A stretch of 64,000 bases of DNA, from NCBI RefSeq assembly GCF_051014445.1, contig NW_027488368.1:3906001-3970000 (forward strand), written 5' to 3'. The notes under the pieces are model-generated. The model was not told the DNA's origin. It did not search any database and was given only the letters and a program-made list of their open reading frames with translations. The DNA is from Colletes latitarsis. Lineage: Eukaryota > Arthropoda > Insecta > Hymenoptera > Colletidae. The position numbers were made by a program, and so were the translations under genes. Numbering within the stretch: position 1 is the stretch's first letter; each line of letters starts with the position of its first letter. Positions 24,339 to 38,375 of this stretch are shown piece by piece.

Positions 24339-24495
24339 ATCAGGCTCATTCTTTCGCATATCTCTCATACTTGTTGAACAGATCCTGGGTTTTTTTCTGG
24401 TTTGGATCGCGTAGTAAGTCGATTAAACCTGGTTTCGATTAATATTTTTGAGGATGACGCATGTTAGGTCTGGGATAGGTCTGGGATTTGCCCTC
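24339..24495 (+). repeat. Short unit (157 bp) with a 20-bp deletion of the dyad
   Basis: The usual GTAGTAATGTGG..CTGAAACAGTCG is reduced to GTAGTAAGTCG at 24,411. The 20 missing bases are exactly the GGTACC-dyad segment plus CTGAAACA. A T7 run adds one base back, giving 157 bp. Confidence 0.9.
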
Positions 24496-26787
24496 ATCAG
24501 GCTCATACTTTCGCAGTTTTAACATGCATGTTGACCTGATCGAGGGTTTTTTCTGCATTGGATCACGTAGTAAAGTGGTACCACACTAAAACAGTCAACT
24601 AAACCTGGTTTCGATCAACATTTTAGAGGATAACGAAAGTTATGTGTAGTTTAGGCCTGGGATTTGCCCTCATCAGACTCATACTTTCGCATACTTCACA
24701 TACTTGTTGAACAGATCCTGGGTTTTTTTCTGGTTTGGATCACGTAGTAATGTGGTACCACACTGATACAGTCAATTAAACCTGGTTTCGATCAATATTT
24801 TAGAGGATAACGCAAGTTAGGTCTGGGATAGGTCTGGGATTTGCCCTCATCAGGCTCATACTTTCGCGTATTTCACATACTTGTTGAACAGATCCTGGGT
24901 TTTTTTCTGGTTTGGATCACGTAGTAGTGTGGTACCACACTGAAACTGTCCATTAAACCAGGTTTCGATCAATATTTTTGAGGATAACGCATGTTAGGTC
25001 TAGGTTAGGCCGAGGATTTTCACTCATCAGACTCATACTTTCGCATTCTTCACATACTTGTTGAACGGATCCTGGGGTTTTACTGGTTTGGATCACGTAG
25101 TAATGTGGTACCACACTGAAACAGTCGATTAAACCAGGTTTCGATCAATATTTTAGAGAATAATTCATGTTAGGTCTGGGTTAGGTCTGGGATTTGCTCC
25201 CATCAGGCTCATTCTTTCGCATATTTCTCATACTTGATGGCTAGATCCGGGGTTTTTTCTGGATTGCGTCACGTAGTAATGAAGTACAACACTGAAACAG
25301 TCAATTAAACCTGGTTTCGATCAATATTTTAGAGAATAATTCATGTTAGGTCTAGGTTAGGTCTGGGATTTTCACTCGTCAGACTCATACTTTCGCATTC
25401 TTCACATACTTGTTGAACGGATCCTGGGTTTTTTCTGGTTTGGATCACGTAGTAATGTGGTACCACACTGAAACAGTCTATTAAACCTGGTTTCGATCAA
25501 TATTTTAGAGGATAACGAAAGTTATGTCTAGTTTAGGCCTGGGATTTGCCCTCATCAGACTCATACTTTCGCATACTTCACATACTTGTTAAACAGATCC
25601 TGGGTTTTTTTCTGGTTTGGATCACGTAGTAATGTGGTACCACACTGAAACAGTCTATTAAACCTGGTTTCGATCAATATTTTAGAGGATAACGCAAGTT
25701 AGGTCTGAGATAGGTCTGGGATTTGCCCTCATCAGGCTCATACTTTCGCGTTTTTCACATACTGGTTGAACAGATCCTGGGTTTTTCTCTGGTTTGGATC
25801 ACGTAGTAGTGTGGTACCACACTGAAACTGTCCATTAAACCTGGTTTCGATCAATATTTTTGAGGATAACGCATGTTAGGTCTAGGTTAGGCCGAGGATT
25901 TTCACTCATCAGACTCATACTTTCGCATTCTTCACATACTTGTTGAACGGATCCTGGGGTTTTACTGGTTTGGATCACGTAGTAATGTGGTACCACACTG
26001 AAACAGTCAATTAAACTTGGTTTCGATCAATATTTTAGAGAATAATCCATGTTAGGTCTAGGTTAGGCCCGGGATCTGCCCTCATCAGGGTCATACTTTC
26101 GCAGTTTTAACATGCATGTTGACCTGATCGAGGGTTTTTTCTGCTTTGAATCACGTAGTAAAGTGGTATCACACTGAAGCTGTCCATTAAACCTGGTTTG
26201 GATCAATATTTTAGAGGATAACGCATGTTAGGTTTGGGTTAGGTCTAGGATTTGCCCTCGTCAGGCTGATACTTTCGCATATTTCTCATACTTCATGGCT
26301 AGATCCTGGGCTGTTTCAGGATTGTGTCACGTAGTAACGTGGTACCACGCTGAAACAGTCAATTAAACCTGGTTTCGATCAATATTTTAGAGGATAACGC
26401 AAGTTAGGTCTGGGATAGGTCTGGGATTCGCCCTCATCAGGCTCATACTTTCGCGTTTTTCACATACTTGTTGAACTGATCCTGGGTTTTTTCTGGTTTG
26501 GTTCACGTAGTAATGTGGTACCACACTGAAACAGTCCATTAAACCTGGTTTCGCTCAATATTTTAGAAGATAACGCATGTTAGGTCTAGGTTAGGCCAGG
26601 GATTTCCCCTCATCATGGTCATACTTTCGCAGTTTTAACATGCATGTTGACCTGATCGAGGGTTTTTTCTGCTTTGGATCACGTAGTAAAGTGGTACCAC
26701 ACTAAAACAGTCAATTAAACCTGGTTTCGATCAATATTTTAGAGGATAACTCAAGTTAGGTCTGGGATAGGTCTAGAATTTGCCCTC

Positions 26788-26944
26788 ATCAGGCTCATTC
26801 TTTCGCATATCTCTCATACTTGTTGAACAGATCCTGGGTTTTTTTCTGGTTTGGATCGCGTAGTAAGTCGATTAAACCTGGTTTCGATTAATATTTTTGA
26901 GGATGACGCATGTTAGGTCTGGGATAGGTCTGGGATTTGCCCTC
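26788..26944 (+). repeat. Second short unit (157 bp) with the same deletion
   Basis: The same GTAGTAAGTCG junction occurs at 26,860, exactly 2449 bp from the first, inside Q'. The two are copies of one deletion event spread by the segmental duplication, not two independent deletions. Confidence 0.9.
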
Positions 26945-27489
26945 ATCAGGCTCATACTTTCGCAGTTTTAACATGCATGTTGACCTGATCGAGGGTTTTT
27001 TCTGCATTGGATCACGTAGTAAAGTGGTACCACACTAAAACAGTCAACTAAACCTGGTTTCGATCAACATTTTAGAGGATAACGAAAGTTATGTGTAGTT
27101 TAGGCCTGGGATTTGCCCTCATCAGACTCATACTTTCGCATACTTCACATACTTGTTGAACAGATCCTGGGTTTTTTTCTGGTTTGGATCACGTAGTAAT
27201 GTGGTACCACACTGATACAGTCAATTAAACCTGGTTTCGATCAATATTTTAGAGGATAACGCAAGTTAGGTCTGGGATAGGTCTGGGATTTGCCCTCATC
27301 AGGCTCATACTTTCGCGTATTTCACATACTTGTTGAACAGATCCTGGGTTTTTTTCTGGTTTGGATCACGTAGTAGTGTGGTACCACACTGAAACTGTCC
27401 ATTAAACCTGGTTTCGATCAATATTTTTGAGGATAACGCATGTTAGGTCTAGGTTAGGCCGAGGATTTTCACTCATCAGACTCATACTT

Positions 27490-28725
27490 TCGCATTCTTC
27501 ACATACTTGTTGAACGGATCCTGGGGTTTTACTGGTTTGGATCACGTAGTAATGTGGTACCACACTGAAACAGTCAATTAAACCTGGATTCGATCAATAT
27601 TTTAGAGAATAATTCATGTTAGGTCTAGGTTAGGTCTGGGATTTGCACTCATCAGGCTCATTCTTTCGCATATTTCTCATACTTGATGGCTAGATCCTGG
27701 GCTTTTTTTGGATTGCATCACGTAGTAATGAAGTACAACACTGAAACAGTCAATTAAACCTGGTTTCCATCAATATTTTAGAGGACAACGCATGTTAGGT
27801 CTAGGTTTGGCCTGGGGTTTGCCCTCATCAGGGTCATACTGTCGCAGTTTTAACATACATGTTGTTCTGATCGAGGGTTTTTTCTGCTTAGGATCACGTA
27901 GTAAAGTGGTACCACACTGAAGCAGTCCATTAAACCTGGTTTGGATCAATATTTTAGAGGATAACACATGTTAGGTCTGGGTTAGGTCTAGGATTTGCCC
28001 TCATCAGGCTCATACTTTCGCATATTTCTTATACTTCATGGATAGATCCTGGGCTATTTTCTGGTTTGGATCACATAGTAATGTGGTACCACACTGAAAC
28101 AGTCGATTAAACCAGGTTTCGATCAATATTGTTGAGGATAACGCATGTTAGGTCTAGGTTAGGCCTGGGATTTTCACTCATCAGACTCATTCTTTCGCAT
28201 TCTTCACATACTTGTTGAACGGATCCTGGGTTTTTTGTGGTTTGGATCATGTAGTAATGTGGGACCACACTGAAACAATCAATTATACCTGGTCTTGATA
28301 AATATTTTAGAGGATAACGCATGTTAGGTATGGGTTACGTCTAGGATTTGCTCTCGTCAGGCTCATACTTTCGCATTCTTCACATACTTGTTGAACGGAT
28401 CCTGGGGTTTTACTGGTTTGGATCACGTAGTAATGTGGTACCACACTGAAACAGTCAATTAAACCTGGTTTCGATCAATATTTTAGAGAATAATTCATGT
28501 TAGGTCTAGGTTAGGTCTGGGATTTGCACTCATCAGGCTCATTCTTTCGCATATTTCTCATACTTGATGGCTAGATCCTGGGCTTTTTTTGGATTGCATC
28601 ACGTAGTAATGAAGTACAACACTGAAACAGTCAATTAAACCTGGTTTCCATCAATATTTTAGAGGACAACGCATGTTAGGTCTAGGTTTGGCCTGGGGTT
28701 TGCCCTCATCAGGGTCATACTTTCG
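27490..28725 (+). repeat. Duplicated pair offset 881 bp (5 units)
   Basis: The segment at about 27,490-27,840 recurs at about 28,371-28,725. Shared marks are GGATCCTGGGGTTTTACTGG, GATTTGCACTCATCAGG, GGGCTTTTTTTGGATTGC, and GGTTTGGCCTGGGGTTTGCC. The anchor TACTTGATGG lies at 27,680 and 28,561. Confidence 0.8.
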
Positions 28726-29430
28726 CAGTTTTAACATGCATGTTGACCTGATCGAGGGTTTTTTCTGCTTTGGATCACGTAGTAAAGTGGTATCACACTG
28801 AAGCGGTCCATTAAACCTGGTTTGGATCAATATATTAGAGGATAACGCATGTTAGGTTTGGGTTAGGTCTAGGATTTGCCCTCGTCAGGCTCATACTTTC
28901 GCATATTTCTCATACTTCATGGCTAGATCCTGGGCTGTTTCAGGATTGTGTCACGTAGTAACGTGGTACCACGCTGAAACAGTCAATTAAACCTGGTTTC
29001 GATCAATGTTTTAGAGGATAACGCAAGTTAGGTCTGGGATAGGTCTGGGATTCGCCCTCATCAGGCTCATACTTTCGCGTTTTTCACATACTTGTTGAAC
29101 TGATCCTGGGTTTCTTCTGGTTTGGTTCACGTAGTAAGGTGGTACCACACTGAAACAGTCCATTAAACCTGGTTTCGCTCAATATTTTAGAAGATAACGC
29201 ATGTTAGGTCTAGGTTAGGCCTGGGATTTCCCCTCATCAAGGTCATACTTTCGCAGTTTTAACATGCATGTTGACCTGATCGAGGGTTTTTTCTGCTTTG
29301 GATCACGTAGTAAAGTGGTACCACACTAAAACAGTCAATTAAACCTGGTTTCGATCAATATTTTAGAGGATAACGCAAGTTAGGTCTGGGATAGGTCTAG
29401 AATTTGCCCTCATCAGGCTCATTCATTCGC
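28725..29430 (+). repeat. Block matching about 26,100-26,805 (offset ~2624 bp)
   Basis: Shared private marks are AAGTGGTATCACACTGAAGC (26,161 and 28,785), GCCCTCGTCAGGCT, GGCTGTTTCAGGATTGTGTC, GTAACGTGGTACCACGC and GGTCTAGAATTTGCC. The offset is 16 bp short of 15 units because the 20-bp deletion unit lies between the two copies. Confidence 0.75.
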
Positions 29431-32400
29431 ATATTTCTCATACTTGATGGCTAGATCCTGGGCTTTTTCTGGATTGCATCACGTAGTAATGAAGTACAAC
29501 ACTGAAACAGTCAATTAAACCTGGTTTCGATCAATGTTTTAGAGAATAATTCATGTTAGGTCTAGGTTAGGCCTGGGATTTTCACTCATCAGACTCATTC
29601 TTTCGCATTCTTCACATACTTGTTGAACGGATCCTGGGTTTTTTCTGGTTTGGATCACGTAGTAATGTGGGACCACACTGAAACAATCAATTAAACCTGG
29701 TTTGGATCAATATTTTAGAGGATAGTGCATGTTAGGTCTAGGTTAGCCCTGAGATTTTCACTTATCAGACTCATACTTTCGCATTCTTCAGATACTTGTT
29801 GAACGGATCCTGGGTTTTTTCTGGTATGGCTCACGTAGTAATGTGGGACCACACTGAAACAATCAATTAAACCTGGTCTTGATAAATATTTTAGAGGATA
29901 ACGCATGTTAGGTCTGGGTTAGGTCTAGGATTTGCTCTCGTCAGGCTCATACTTTCGCATATTTCTCATACCTCATGGCTAGATCCTGGGCTGTTTCAGG
30001 ATTGTATCACGTAGTAATGTGGTATCACACTGAAACATTCCGTTAAACCTGGTCTTGATAAATATTTTTGAGGATAACGCATGTTAGGTCTGGGTTAGGT
30101 CTAGGATTTGCTCTCGTCAGGCTCATACTTTCGCATATTTCTCATATCTCATGGCTAGATCCTGGGCTATTTCTGGATTGTATCACGTAGTAATGTGGTA
30201 ACACACTGAGACAGTCAATTAAACCTGGTTTCGATCAATATTTTAGAGGATAACGCAAGTTAGGTCTGGGATCGGTCTGGGATTTGCCCTCATCAGGCTC
30301 ATACTATCGTGTTTTTCACATACTGGTTGAACAGATCCTGGGTTTTTTTCTGGTTTGGATCACGTAGTAGTGTGGTACCACACTGAAACTGTCCATTAAA
30401 CCTGGTTTCGATCAATATTTTTGAGGATAACGCATGTTAGGTCTAGGTTAGGCCGAGGATTTTCACTCATCAGACTCATACTTTCGCATTCTTCACATAC
30501 TTGTTGAACGGATCCTGGGGTTTTGCTGGATTGGATCACGTAGTAATGTGGTGCCACACTGAAACAGTCAATTAAACCTGGTTTCGATCAATATTTTAGA
30601 GAATAATTCATGTTAGGTCTAGGTTAGGTCTGGGATTTGCACTCATCAGACTCATTCTTTCGCATATTTCTCATACTTGATGGCTAGATCCTGGGCGTTT
30701 TCTGGATAGCATCACGTAGTAATGAAGTACAACACTGAAACAGTCAATTAAACCTGGTTTCCATCAATATCTTAGAGGACAACGCAAGTTAGGTCTGGGA
30801 TAGGTCTGGGATCTGCCCTCATCAGGGTCATACTTTCGCAGTTTTAACATGCATGTTGACCTGATCGAGGGTTTTTTCTGCATTGGATCACGTAGTAAAG
30901 TGGTACCACACTAAAACAGTCAATTAAACCTGGTTTCGATCAATATTTTAGAGGATAACGCAAGTTAAGTCTGGGATAGGTCTGGGATTTGACCTCATCA
31001 GACTCATACTTTCGCGTTTTTCACATACTTGTTGAACAGATCCTGGGTTTTTTCTGGTTTGGATCACGTAGTAATGTGGTACCACACTGAAACAGTCCAT
31101 TAAACCTGGTTTCGATCAATATTTTAGAGGATAGCGCATGTTAAGTCTGGGTTAGGTCTAGGATTTGCCCTCATCAGGCTCATACTTTCGCGTCTTTCAC
31201 ATACTTGTTGAACAGATCCCGGGTTTTTTTCTGGTTTGGATCACGTAGTAATGTGGTACCACACTGAAACAGTCCATTAAACCTGGTTTCGATCAATATT
31301 TTTGAGAATAATTCATGTTAGGTCTAGGTTAGGTCTGTGATTTGCTCTCATCAGGCTCATTCTTTCGCATATTTCTCATACTTGATGGCTAGATCCTGGG
31401 CTTTTTCTGGATTGCATCACGTAGTAATGAAGCACGACACTGAAACAGTCAATTAAACCTGGTTTCCATCAATATTTTAGAGGACAACGCATGTTAGGTA
31501 TAGGTTAGGCCTGGGATTTGCCCTCATCAGGGTCATACTTTCGCAGTTTTAACATACATGTTGACCTGATCGAGGGTTTTTTCTGCTTTCGATCACGTAG
31601 TAAAGTGGTACCACACTGAAACAGTCCATTAAACCTGGTATCGGTCAATATTTTAGAGGATAACGCATGTTAGGTCTATGTTAGGCCTGGGATTTTCACT
31701 CATCAGACTCATACTTTCGCATTCTTCAAATACTTGTTGAACGGATCTTGGGTTTTTTCTGGTTTGGATCACGTAGTAATGTGGTACCACACTGAAACAG
31801 TCGATTAAACCTGGTTTCGATCAATATTTTAGAGGATAACGCAAGTTAGGTCTGGGATAGGTTAGGGTTCGCCCTCACCAGGCTCATACTATCGCATTCT
31901 TCACATACTTGTTGAACGGATCCTGGGTTTTTTCTGGTTTGGATCACGTAGTAATGTGAGACCACACTGAAACAGTCAATAAACCTGGTTTCGATCAATA
32001 TTTTAGAGGTTAACGCAAGTTAAGTCTGGGATTTGACCTCATCAGACTCATACTTTCGCGTTTTTCACATACTTGTTGAACAGATCCTGGGTTTTTTCTG
32101 GTTTGGATCACGTAGTAGTGTGGTACCACACTGAAACAGTCGATTAAACCTGGTTTCGATCAATATTTTACAGGATAACGCATGTTAGGTCTGGGTTAGG
32201 TCTAGGATTTGCCCTCATCAGGCTCATACTTTCGCATATTTCTCATACTTCATGGCTGGATCCTGGGCTCTTTCTGGATTGGATCACGTAGTAATGTGGT
32301 ACCACACTGAAACAGTCAATTAAACCTGGTTTTGATCAATATTTTAGAGAATGATTCATGTTAGGTCTAGGTTAGGTCTGGGATTTGCTCTCATCAGGCT

Positions 32401-33080
32401 CATTCTTTCGCATATTTCTCATACTTGATGGCTAGATCCTGGGCTTTTTCTGGATTGCATCACGTAGTAGTGAAGTACAACACTGAAACAGTCAATTAAA
32501 CCTGGTTTCGATCAATATTTTAGAGGATAACGCATGTTAGGTCTAGGTTAGCCCTGGGATTTTCACTCATCAGACTCATACTTTCGCATTCTTCACATAC
32601 TTGTTGAACGGATCCTGGGCTTCTTCTGGTTTGGTTCACGTAGTAATGTGGTACCACACTGAAACATTCAATTAAACCTGATATTGATAAATATTTTAGA
32701 GGATAACGCATGTTAGGTTTGGGTTAAGTCTAGGATTTGCCCTCATCAGGCTTATACTTTCGCATATTTCTCATACTTCATGGCTAGATCCTGGGCTGTT
32801 TCTGGATTGTATCACGTAGTAATGTGGTACCACGCTGAAACAGTCAATTAAACCTGGTTTCGATCAATATTTTAGAGGATAACGCAAGTTAGGTCTGGTT
32901 TAGGTCTGGGATTCGCCCTGATCAGGCTCATACTTTCGCGTTTTTCACATACTTGTTGGACTGATCCTGGGCTTTTTCTGGTTTGGATCACGTAGTAATG
33001 TGGTACCACACTGAAACAGTCCATTAAACCTGGTTGCGATCAATATTTTAGAGGATAACGCATGTTAGGTCTGGGTTAGG
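29431..33080 (+). repeat. Mixed monomers without an obvious large duplication
   Basis: Mosaic of subtypes A to F. It contains the 164-bp unit at 31877-32040. No gene, inversion or foreign sequence was seen. Some pieces resemble neighbouring blocks, but I could not define a long copy by eye. Confidence 0.8.
31877..32040 (+). repeat. Short unit (164 bp), loss of one 11-bp internal repeat
   Basis: The tail reads TTAAGTCTGGGATTTGACC with one copy of the TAGGTCTGGGA motif instead of two (single copy at about 32,021-32,031), an 11-bp loss. One further base is missing in CAGTCAATAAACC. This fits slippage between the internal direct repeats. Confidence 0.85.
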
Positions 33081-33084
33081 TCTA

Positions 33085-36000
33085 GGATTTGCCCTCATCA
33101 GGCTCATTCTTTCGCATATTTCTCATACTTGATGGCTAGATCCTGGGCATTTTCTGGATTGCATCACCTAGTAATGAAGTGCAACACTGAAACAGTCAAT
33201 TAAACCTGGGTTCCATCAATATTTTAGAGGACAACGCATGTTCGGTCTAGGTTAGGCCTGGGATTTGCCCTCATCAGGGGCATTCTTTCGCAGTCTTAAC
33301 ATACATGTTGACCAGATCGAGGGTTTTTTCTGCTTTGGATCACGTAGTAAAGTGGTACCACACTGAAACAGTCCATTAAACCTGGTTTGGATCAATATTT
33401 TAGAGGATAACGCATGTTAGGTCTAGGTTAGCCCTGGGATTATCACTCATCAGACTCATACTTTCGCATTCTTCACATACTTGTTGAACGGATCCTGGGT
33501 TTTTTCTGGTTTGGATCACGTAGTAATGTGGTACCACACTGAAACAGTCGATTAAACCTGGTCTCGATCAATATTTTAGAGGATAACGCAAGTTAAGTCT
33601 GGTATTGGTCTGGGATTTGACCTCATCAGACTCATACCTTCGCACACTTCACATACTCGTTGAACAGATCCTGGGTTATTTTCTGGTTTGGATCACATTG
33701 TAATATGGTACCACACTGAAACAGTCGATTAAACCAGGTTTCGATCAATATTTTTGAGGATAACGCATGTTAGGTCTAGGTTAGGTCTGGGATTTTCACT
33801 CATCAGACTCATACTTTCGCATTCTTCACATACTTGTTGAACGGATCATGGGTTTTTTCTGGATTGGATCACGAAGTAATGTGGGACCTCACTGAAACAC
33901 TCAATTAAACCTGGTTTCCATCAATATTATTGAGGATAACGCATGTTAGGTCTAGGTTAGGCCTGGGATTTTCACTCATCAGACTCATACTTTCGCATTC
34001 TTCACAAACTTGTTGAACGGATCTTGGGTTTTTTCTGGTGTGGATCACGTAGTAATGTGGTACCACACTGAAACAATCAAGTAAACCTGATCTTGATAAA
34101 TATTTTAGAGGATAACGCATGTTAGGTCTGAGTTAGGTCTAGGATTTGCCCTCATCAGGCTCATACTCTCGCATATTTCTCATACTTCATGGCTGGATCC
34201 TGGGCTTTTTCTGGATTGCATCACGTAGTAATGAAGTACAACACTGAAACAGTCAATTAAACCTGGTTTCCATCAATATTTTAGAGAATAATTCATGTTA
34301 GGTCTAGGTTAGGTCTGGGATTTGCTCTCATCAGGCTCATTCTTTCGCATATTTCTCATACTTGATGGATAGATCCTGGGCTTTCTCTGGATTGCATCAC
34401 GTAGTAATGAAGTACAACACTGAAACAGTCAATTAAACCTGGTTTCCATCAATATTTTAGAGAATAATTCATGTTAGGTCTAGGTTAGGTCTGGGATTTG
34501 CTCTCATCAGGCTCATTCTTTCGCATATTTCTGATACTTGATGGACAGATCCTGGGCTTTCTCTGGATTGCATCACGTAGTAATGAAGTACAAAACTGAA
34601 ACAGTCAATTAAACCTGGTTTCCATCAATATTTTAGAGGACAACGCATGTTAGGTCTAGGTTAGGCCTGGGATTTGCTCTCATCAGGGTCATACTTTCGC
34701 AGTTTTAACATACATGTTGACCTGATCGAGGGTTTTTTCTGCTTTGGATCACGTAGTAAAGTGGTACCACACTGAAACAGTCCATTAAACCTGGTTTGGA
34801 TCAATATTTTTGAGGATAACGCATATTAGGTCTAGGTTAGGCCGGGGATTTTCACTCAACAGGCTCATACTTTCGCATACTTCTCATACTTCATGGCTAG
34901 ATCCTGGGCTGTTTCTGGATTGTATCACATAGTAATGTGGTACCACGCTGAAACAGTCGATTAAACCTGGTTTCGATCAATATTTTAGAGGATAACGCAA
35001 GTAAAGTCTGGGATAGGTCTGGGATTATCACTCATCAGACTCATACTTTCGCATTCTTCACATACTTGTTGAACGGATCCTGGGTTTTTTCTGGTTTGGT
35101 TCACGTAGTAATGTGGTACCACACTGAAACATTCAATTAAACCTGATCCTGATAAATATTTGAGAGGATAACGCATGTTAGGTTTGGGTTAAGTCTAGTA
35201 TTTGCCCTCATCAGGCTCATACTTTCGCATATTTTGTCATACTTGATGGCTAGATCCTGGGCTGTTTCTGGATTGTATCACTTAGTAATGTGGTACCACG
35301 CTGAAACAGTCAATTAAACCTGGTTTCGATCAATATTTTAGAGGATAACGCAAGTTAGGTCTGGCATAGGTCTGGGATTCGCCCTCATCAGACTCATACT
35401 TTCGCGTTTTTCACATACTTGTTGACCTGATCGAGGGTTTTTTCTGCTTCGGATCACGTAGTAAAGTAGTACCACACTGAAACAGTCCATTAAACCTGGT
35501 TTGGATCAATATTTTAGAGGATAACGCATGTTAGGTCTAGGTAAGCCCTGGGATTATCACTCATCAGACTCATACTTTCGTATTCTTCACATACTTGTTG
35601 AACGGATCCTGGGTTTTTTCTGGTTTGGTTCACGTAGTAATGTGGTACCACACTGAAACATTCAATTAAACCTGATCTTGATAAATATTTGAGAGGATAA
35701 AGCATGTTAGGTTTGGGTTAAGTCTAGGATTTGCCCTCATCAGGCTCATTCTTTCGCATATTTCTCATACTTGATGGCTAGATCCTGGGCATTTTCTGGA
35801 TTGCATCACCTAGTAATGAAGTGCAACACTGAAACAGTCAATTAAACCTGGGTTCCATCAATATTTTAGAGGACAACGCATGTTCGGTCTAGGTTAGGCC
35901 TGGGATTTGCCCTCATCAGGGGCATTCTTTCGCAGTCTTAACATACATGTTGACCAGATCGAGGGTTTTTTCTGCATTGGATCACGTAGTAAAGTGGTAC

Positions 36001-38375
36001 CACACTGAAACAGTCCATTAAACCTGGTTTGGATCAATATTTTAGAGGATAACGCACGTTAGGTCTAGGTTAGCCCTGGGATTATCACTCATCAGACTCA
36101 TACTTTCGCATTCTTCACATACTTGTTGAACGGATCCTGGGTTTTTTCTGGTTTGGATCACGTAGTAATGTGGTACCACACTGAAACAGTCGATTAAACC
36201 TGGTCTCGAACAATATTTTAGAGGATAACGCAAGTTAAGTCTGGTATTGGTCTGGGATTTGACCTCATCAGACTCATACCTTCGCACACTTCACATACTC
36301 GTTGAACAGATCCTGGGTTATTTTCTGGTTTGGATCACATTGTAATATGGTACCACACTGAAACAGTCGATTAAACCAGGTTTCGATCAATATTTTTGAG
36401 GATAACGCATGTTAGGTCTAGGTTAGGTCTGGGATTTTCACTCATCAGACTCATACTTTCGCATTCTTCACATACTTGTTGAACGGATCATGGGTTTTTT
36501 CTGGATTGGATCACGAAGTAATGTGGGACCTCACTGAAACACTCAATTAAACCTGGTTTCCATCAATATTATTGAGGATAACGCATGTTAGGTCTAGGTT
36601 AGGCCTGGGATTTTCACTCATCAGACTCATACTTTCGCATTCTTCACAAACTTGTTGAACGGATCTTGGGTTTTTTCTGGTGTGGATCACGTAGTAATGT
36701 GGTACCACACTGAAACAATCAAGTAAACCTGATCTTGATAAATATTTTAGAGGATAACGCATGTTAGGTCTGAGTTAGGTCTAGGATTTGCCCTCATCAG
36801 GCTCATACTCTCGCATATTTCTCATATTTCATGGCTGGATCCTGGGCTTTTTCTGGATTGCATCACGTAGTAATGAAGTACAACACTGAAACAGTCAATT
36901 AAACCTGGTTTCCATCAATATTTTAGAGAATAATTCATGTTAGGTCTAGGTTAGGTCTGGGATTTGCTCTCATCAGGCTCATTCTTTCGCATATTTCTCA
37001 TACTTGATGGATAGATCCTGGGCTTTCTCTGGATTGCATCACGTAGTAATGAAGTACAACACTGAAACAGTCAATTAAACCTGGTTTCCATCAATATTTT
37101 AGAGAATAATTCATGTTAGGTCTAGGTTAGGTCTGGGATTTGCTCTCATCAGGCTCATTCTTTCGCATATTTCTGATACTTGATGGACAGATCCTGGGCT
37201 TTCTCTGGATTGCATCACGTAGTAATGAAGTACAACACTGAAACAGTCAATTAAACCTGGTTTCCATCAATATTTTAGAGGACAACGCATGTTAGGTCTA
37301 GGTTAGGCCTGGGATTTGCTCTCATCAGGGTCATACTTTCGCAGTTTTAACATACATGTTGACCTGATCGAGGGTTTTTTCTGCTTTGGATCACGTAGTA
37401 AAGTGGTACCACACTGAAACAGTCCATTAAACCTGGTTTGGATCAATATTTTTGAGGATAACGCATATTAGGTCTAGGTTAGGCCGGGGATTTTCACTCA
37501 TCAGGCTCATACTTTCGCATACTTCTCATACTTCATGGCTAGATCCTGGGCTGTTTCTGGATTGTATCACATAGTAATGTGGTACCACGCTGAAACAGTC
37601 GATTAAACCTGGTTTCGATCAATATTTTAGAGGATAACGCAAGTTAAGTCTGGGATAGGTCTGGGATTATCACTCATCAGACTCATACTTTCGCATTCTT
37701 CACATACTTGTTGAACGGATCCTGGGTTTTTTCTGGTTTGGTTCACGTAGTAATGTGGTACCACACTGAAACATTCAATTAAACCTGATCTTGATAAATA
37801 TTTGAGAGCATAACGCATGTTAGGTTTGGGTTAAGTCTAGTATTTGCCCTCATCAGGCTCATACTTTCGCATATTTTGTCATACTTGATGGCTAGATCCT
37901 GGGCTGTTTCTGGATTGTATCACTTAGTAATGTGGTACCACGCTGAAACAGTCAATTAAACCTGGTTTCGATCAATATTTTAGAGGATAACGCAAGTTAG
38001 GTCTGGCATAGGTCTGGGATTCGCCCTCATCAGACTCATACTTTCGCGTTTTTCACATACTTGTTGACCTGATCGAGGGTTTTTTCTGCTTCGGATCACG
38101 TAGTAAAGTGGTACCACACTGAAACAGTCCATTAAACCTGGTTTGGATCAATATTTTAGAGGATAACGCATGTTAGGTCTAGGTTAGCCCTGGGATTATC
38201 ACTCATCAGACTCATACTTTCGTATTCTTCACATACTTGTTGAACGGATCCTGGGTTTTTTCTGGTTTGCTTCACGTAGTAATGTGGTACCACACTGAAA
38301 CATTCAATTAAACCTGATCTTGATAAATATTTGAGAGGATAAAGCATGTTAGGTTTGGGTTAAGTCTAGGATTTG
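33085..38375 (+). repeat. Tandem segmental duplication, 2642 bp (15 units)
   Basis: Copy 1 is about 33,085-35,730 and copy 2 about 35,731-38,375. GATGGCTAGATCCTGGGCATTTTC stands at 33,131 and 35,773. Minus-strand frames at 33905, 34985 and 35514 recur at 36547, 37627 and 38156, all exactly 2642 bp away. Other shared marks are ATCACCTAGTAATGAAGTGC, ATCACATTGTAATATGG and GGGACCTCACTG. Within each copy a B-like unit (GGGCTTTCTCTGG) is itself duplicated 176 bp apart (34,271 and 34,447 in copy 1). Constant offset and very few differences suggest a recent event. Confidence 0.92.

Larger units (their letters stand above)
23170..27572 (+). repeat. Interleaved duplications P-Q-P'-r-Q'
   Basis: P (about 23,170-24,240) recurs as P' (about 25,091-26,166), offset 1921 bp. 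Q (about 24,162-25,123) recurs as Q' (about 26,611-27,572), offset 2449 bp. P and Q overlap slightly. The offsets are 15 bp short of 11 and 14 units because each contains a unit with a 20-bp deletion. P is marked by GCTCCCATCAGGCTC and GATCCGGGGTTTTTTC, Q by CATCATGGTC and ACTGATACAGTC. Two successive out-of-register exchanges would give this order. Confidence 0.85.
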
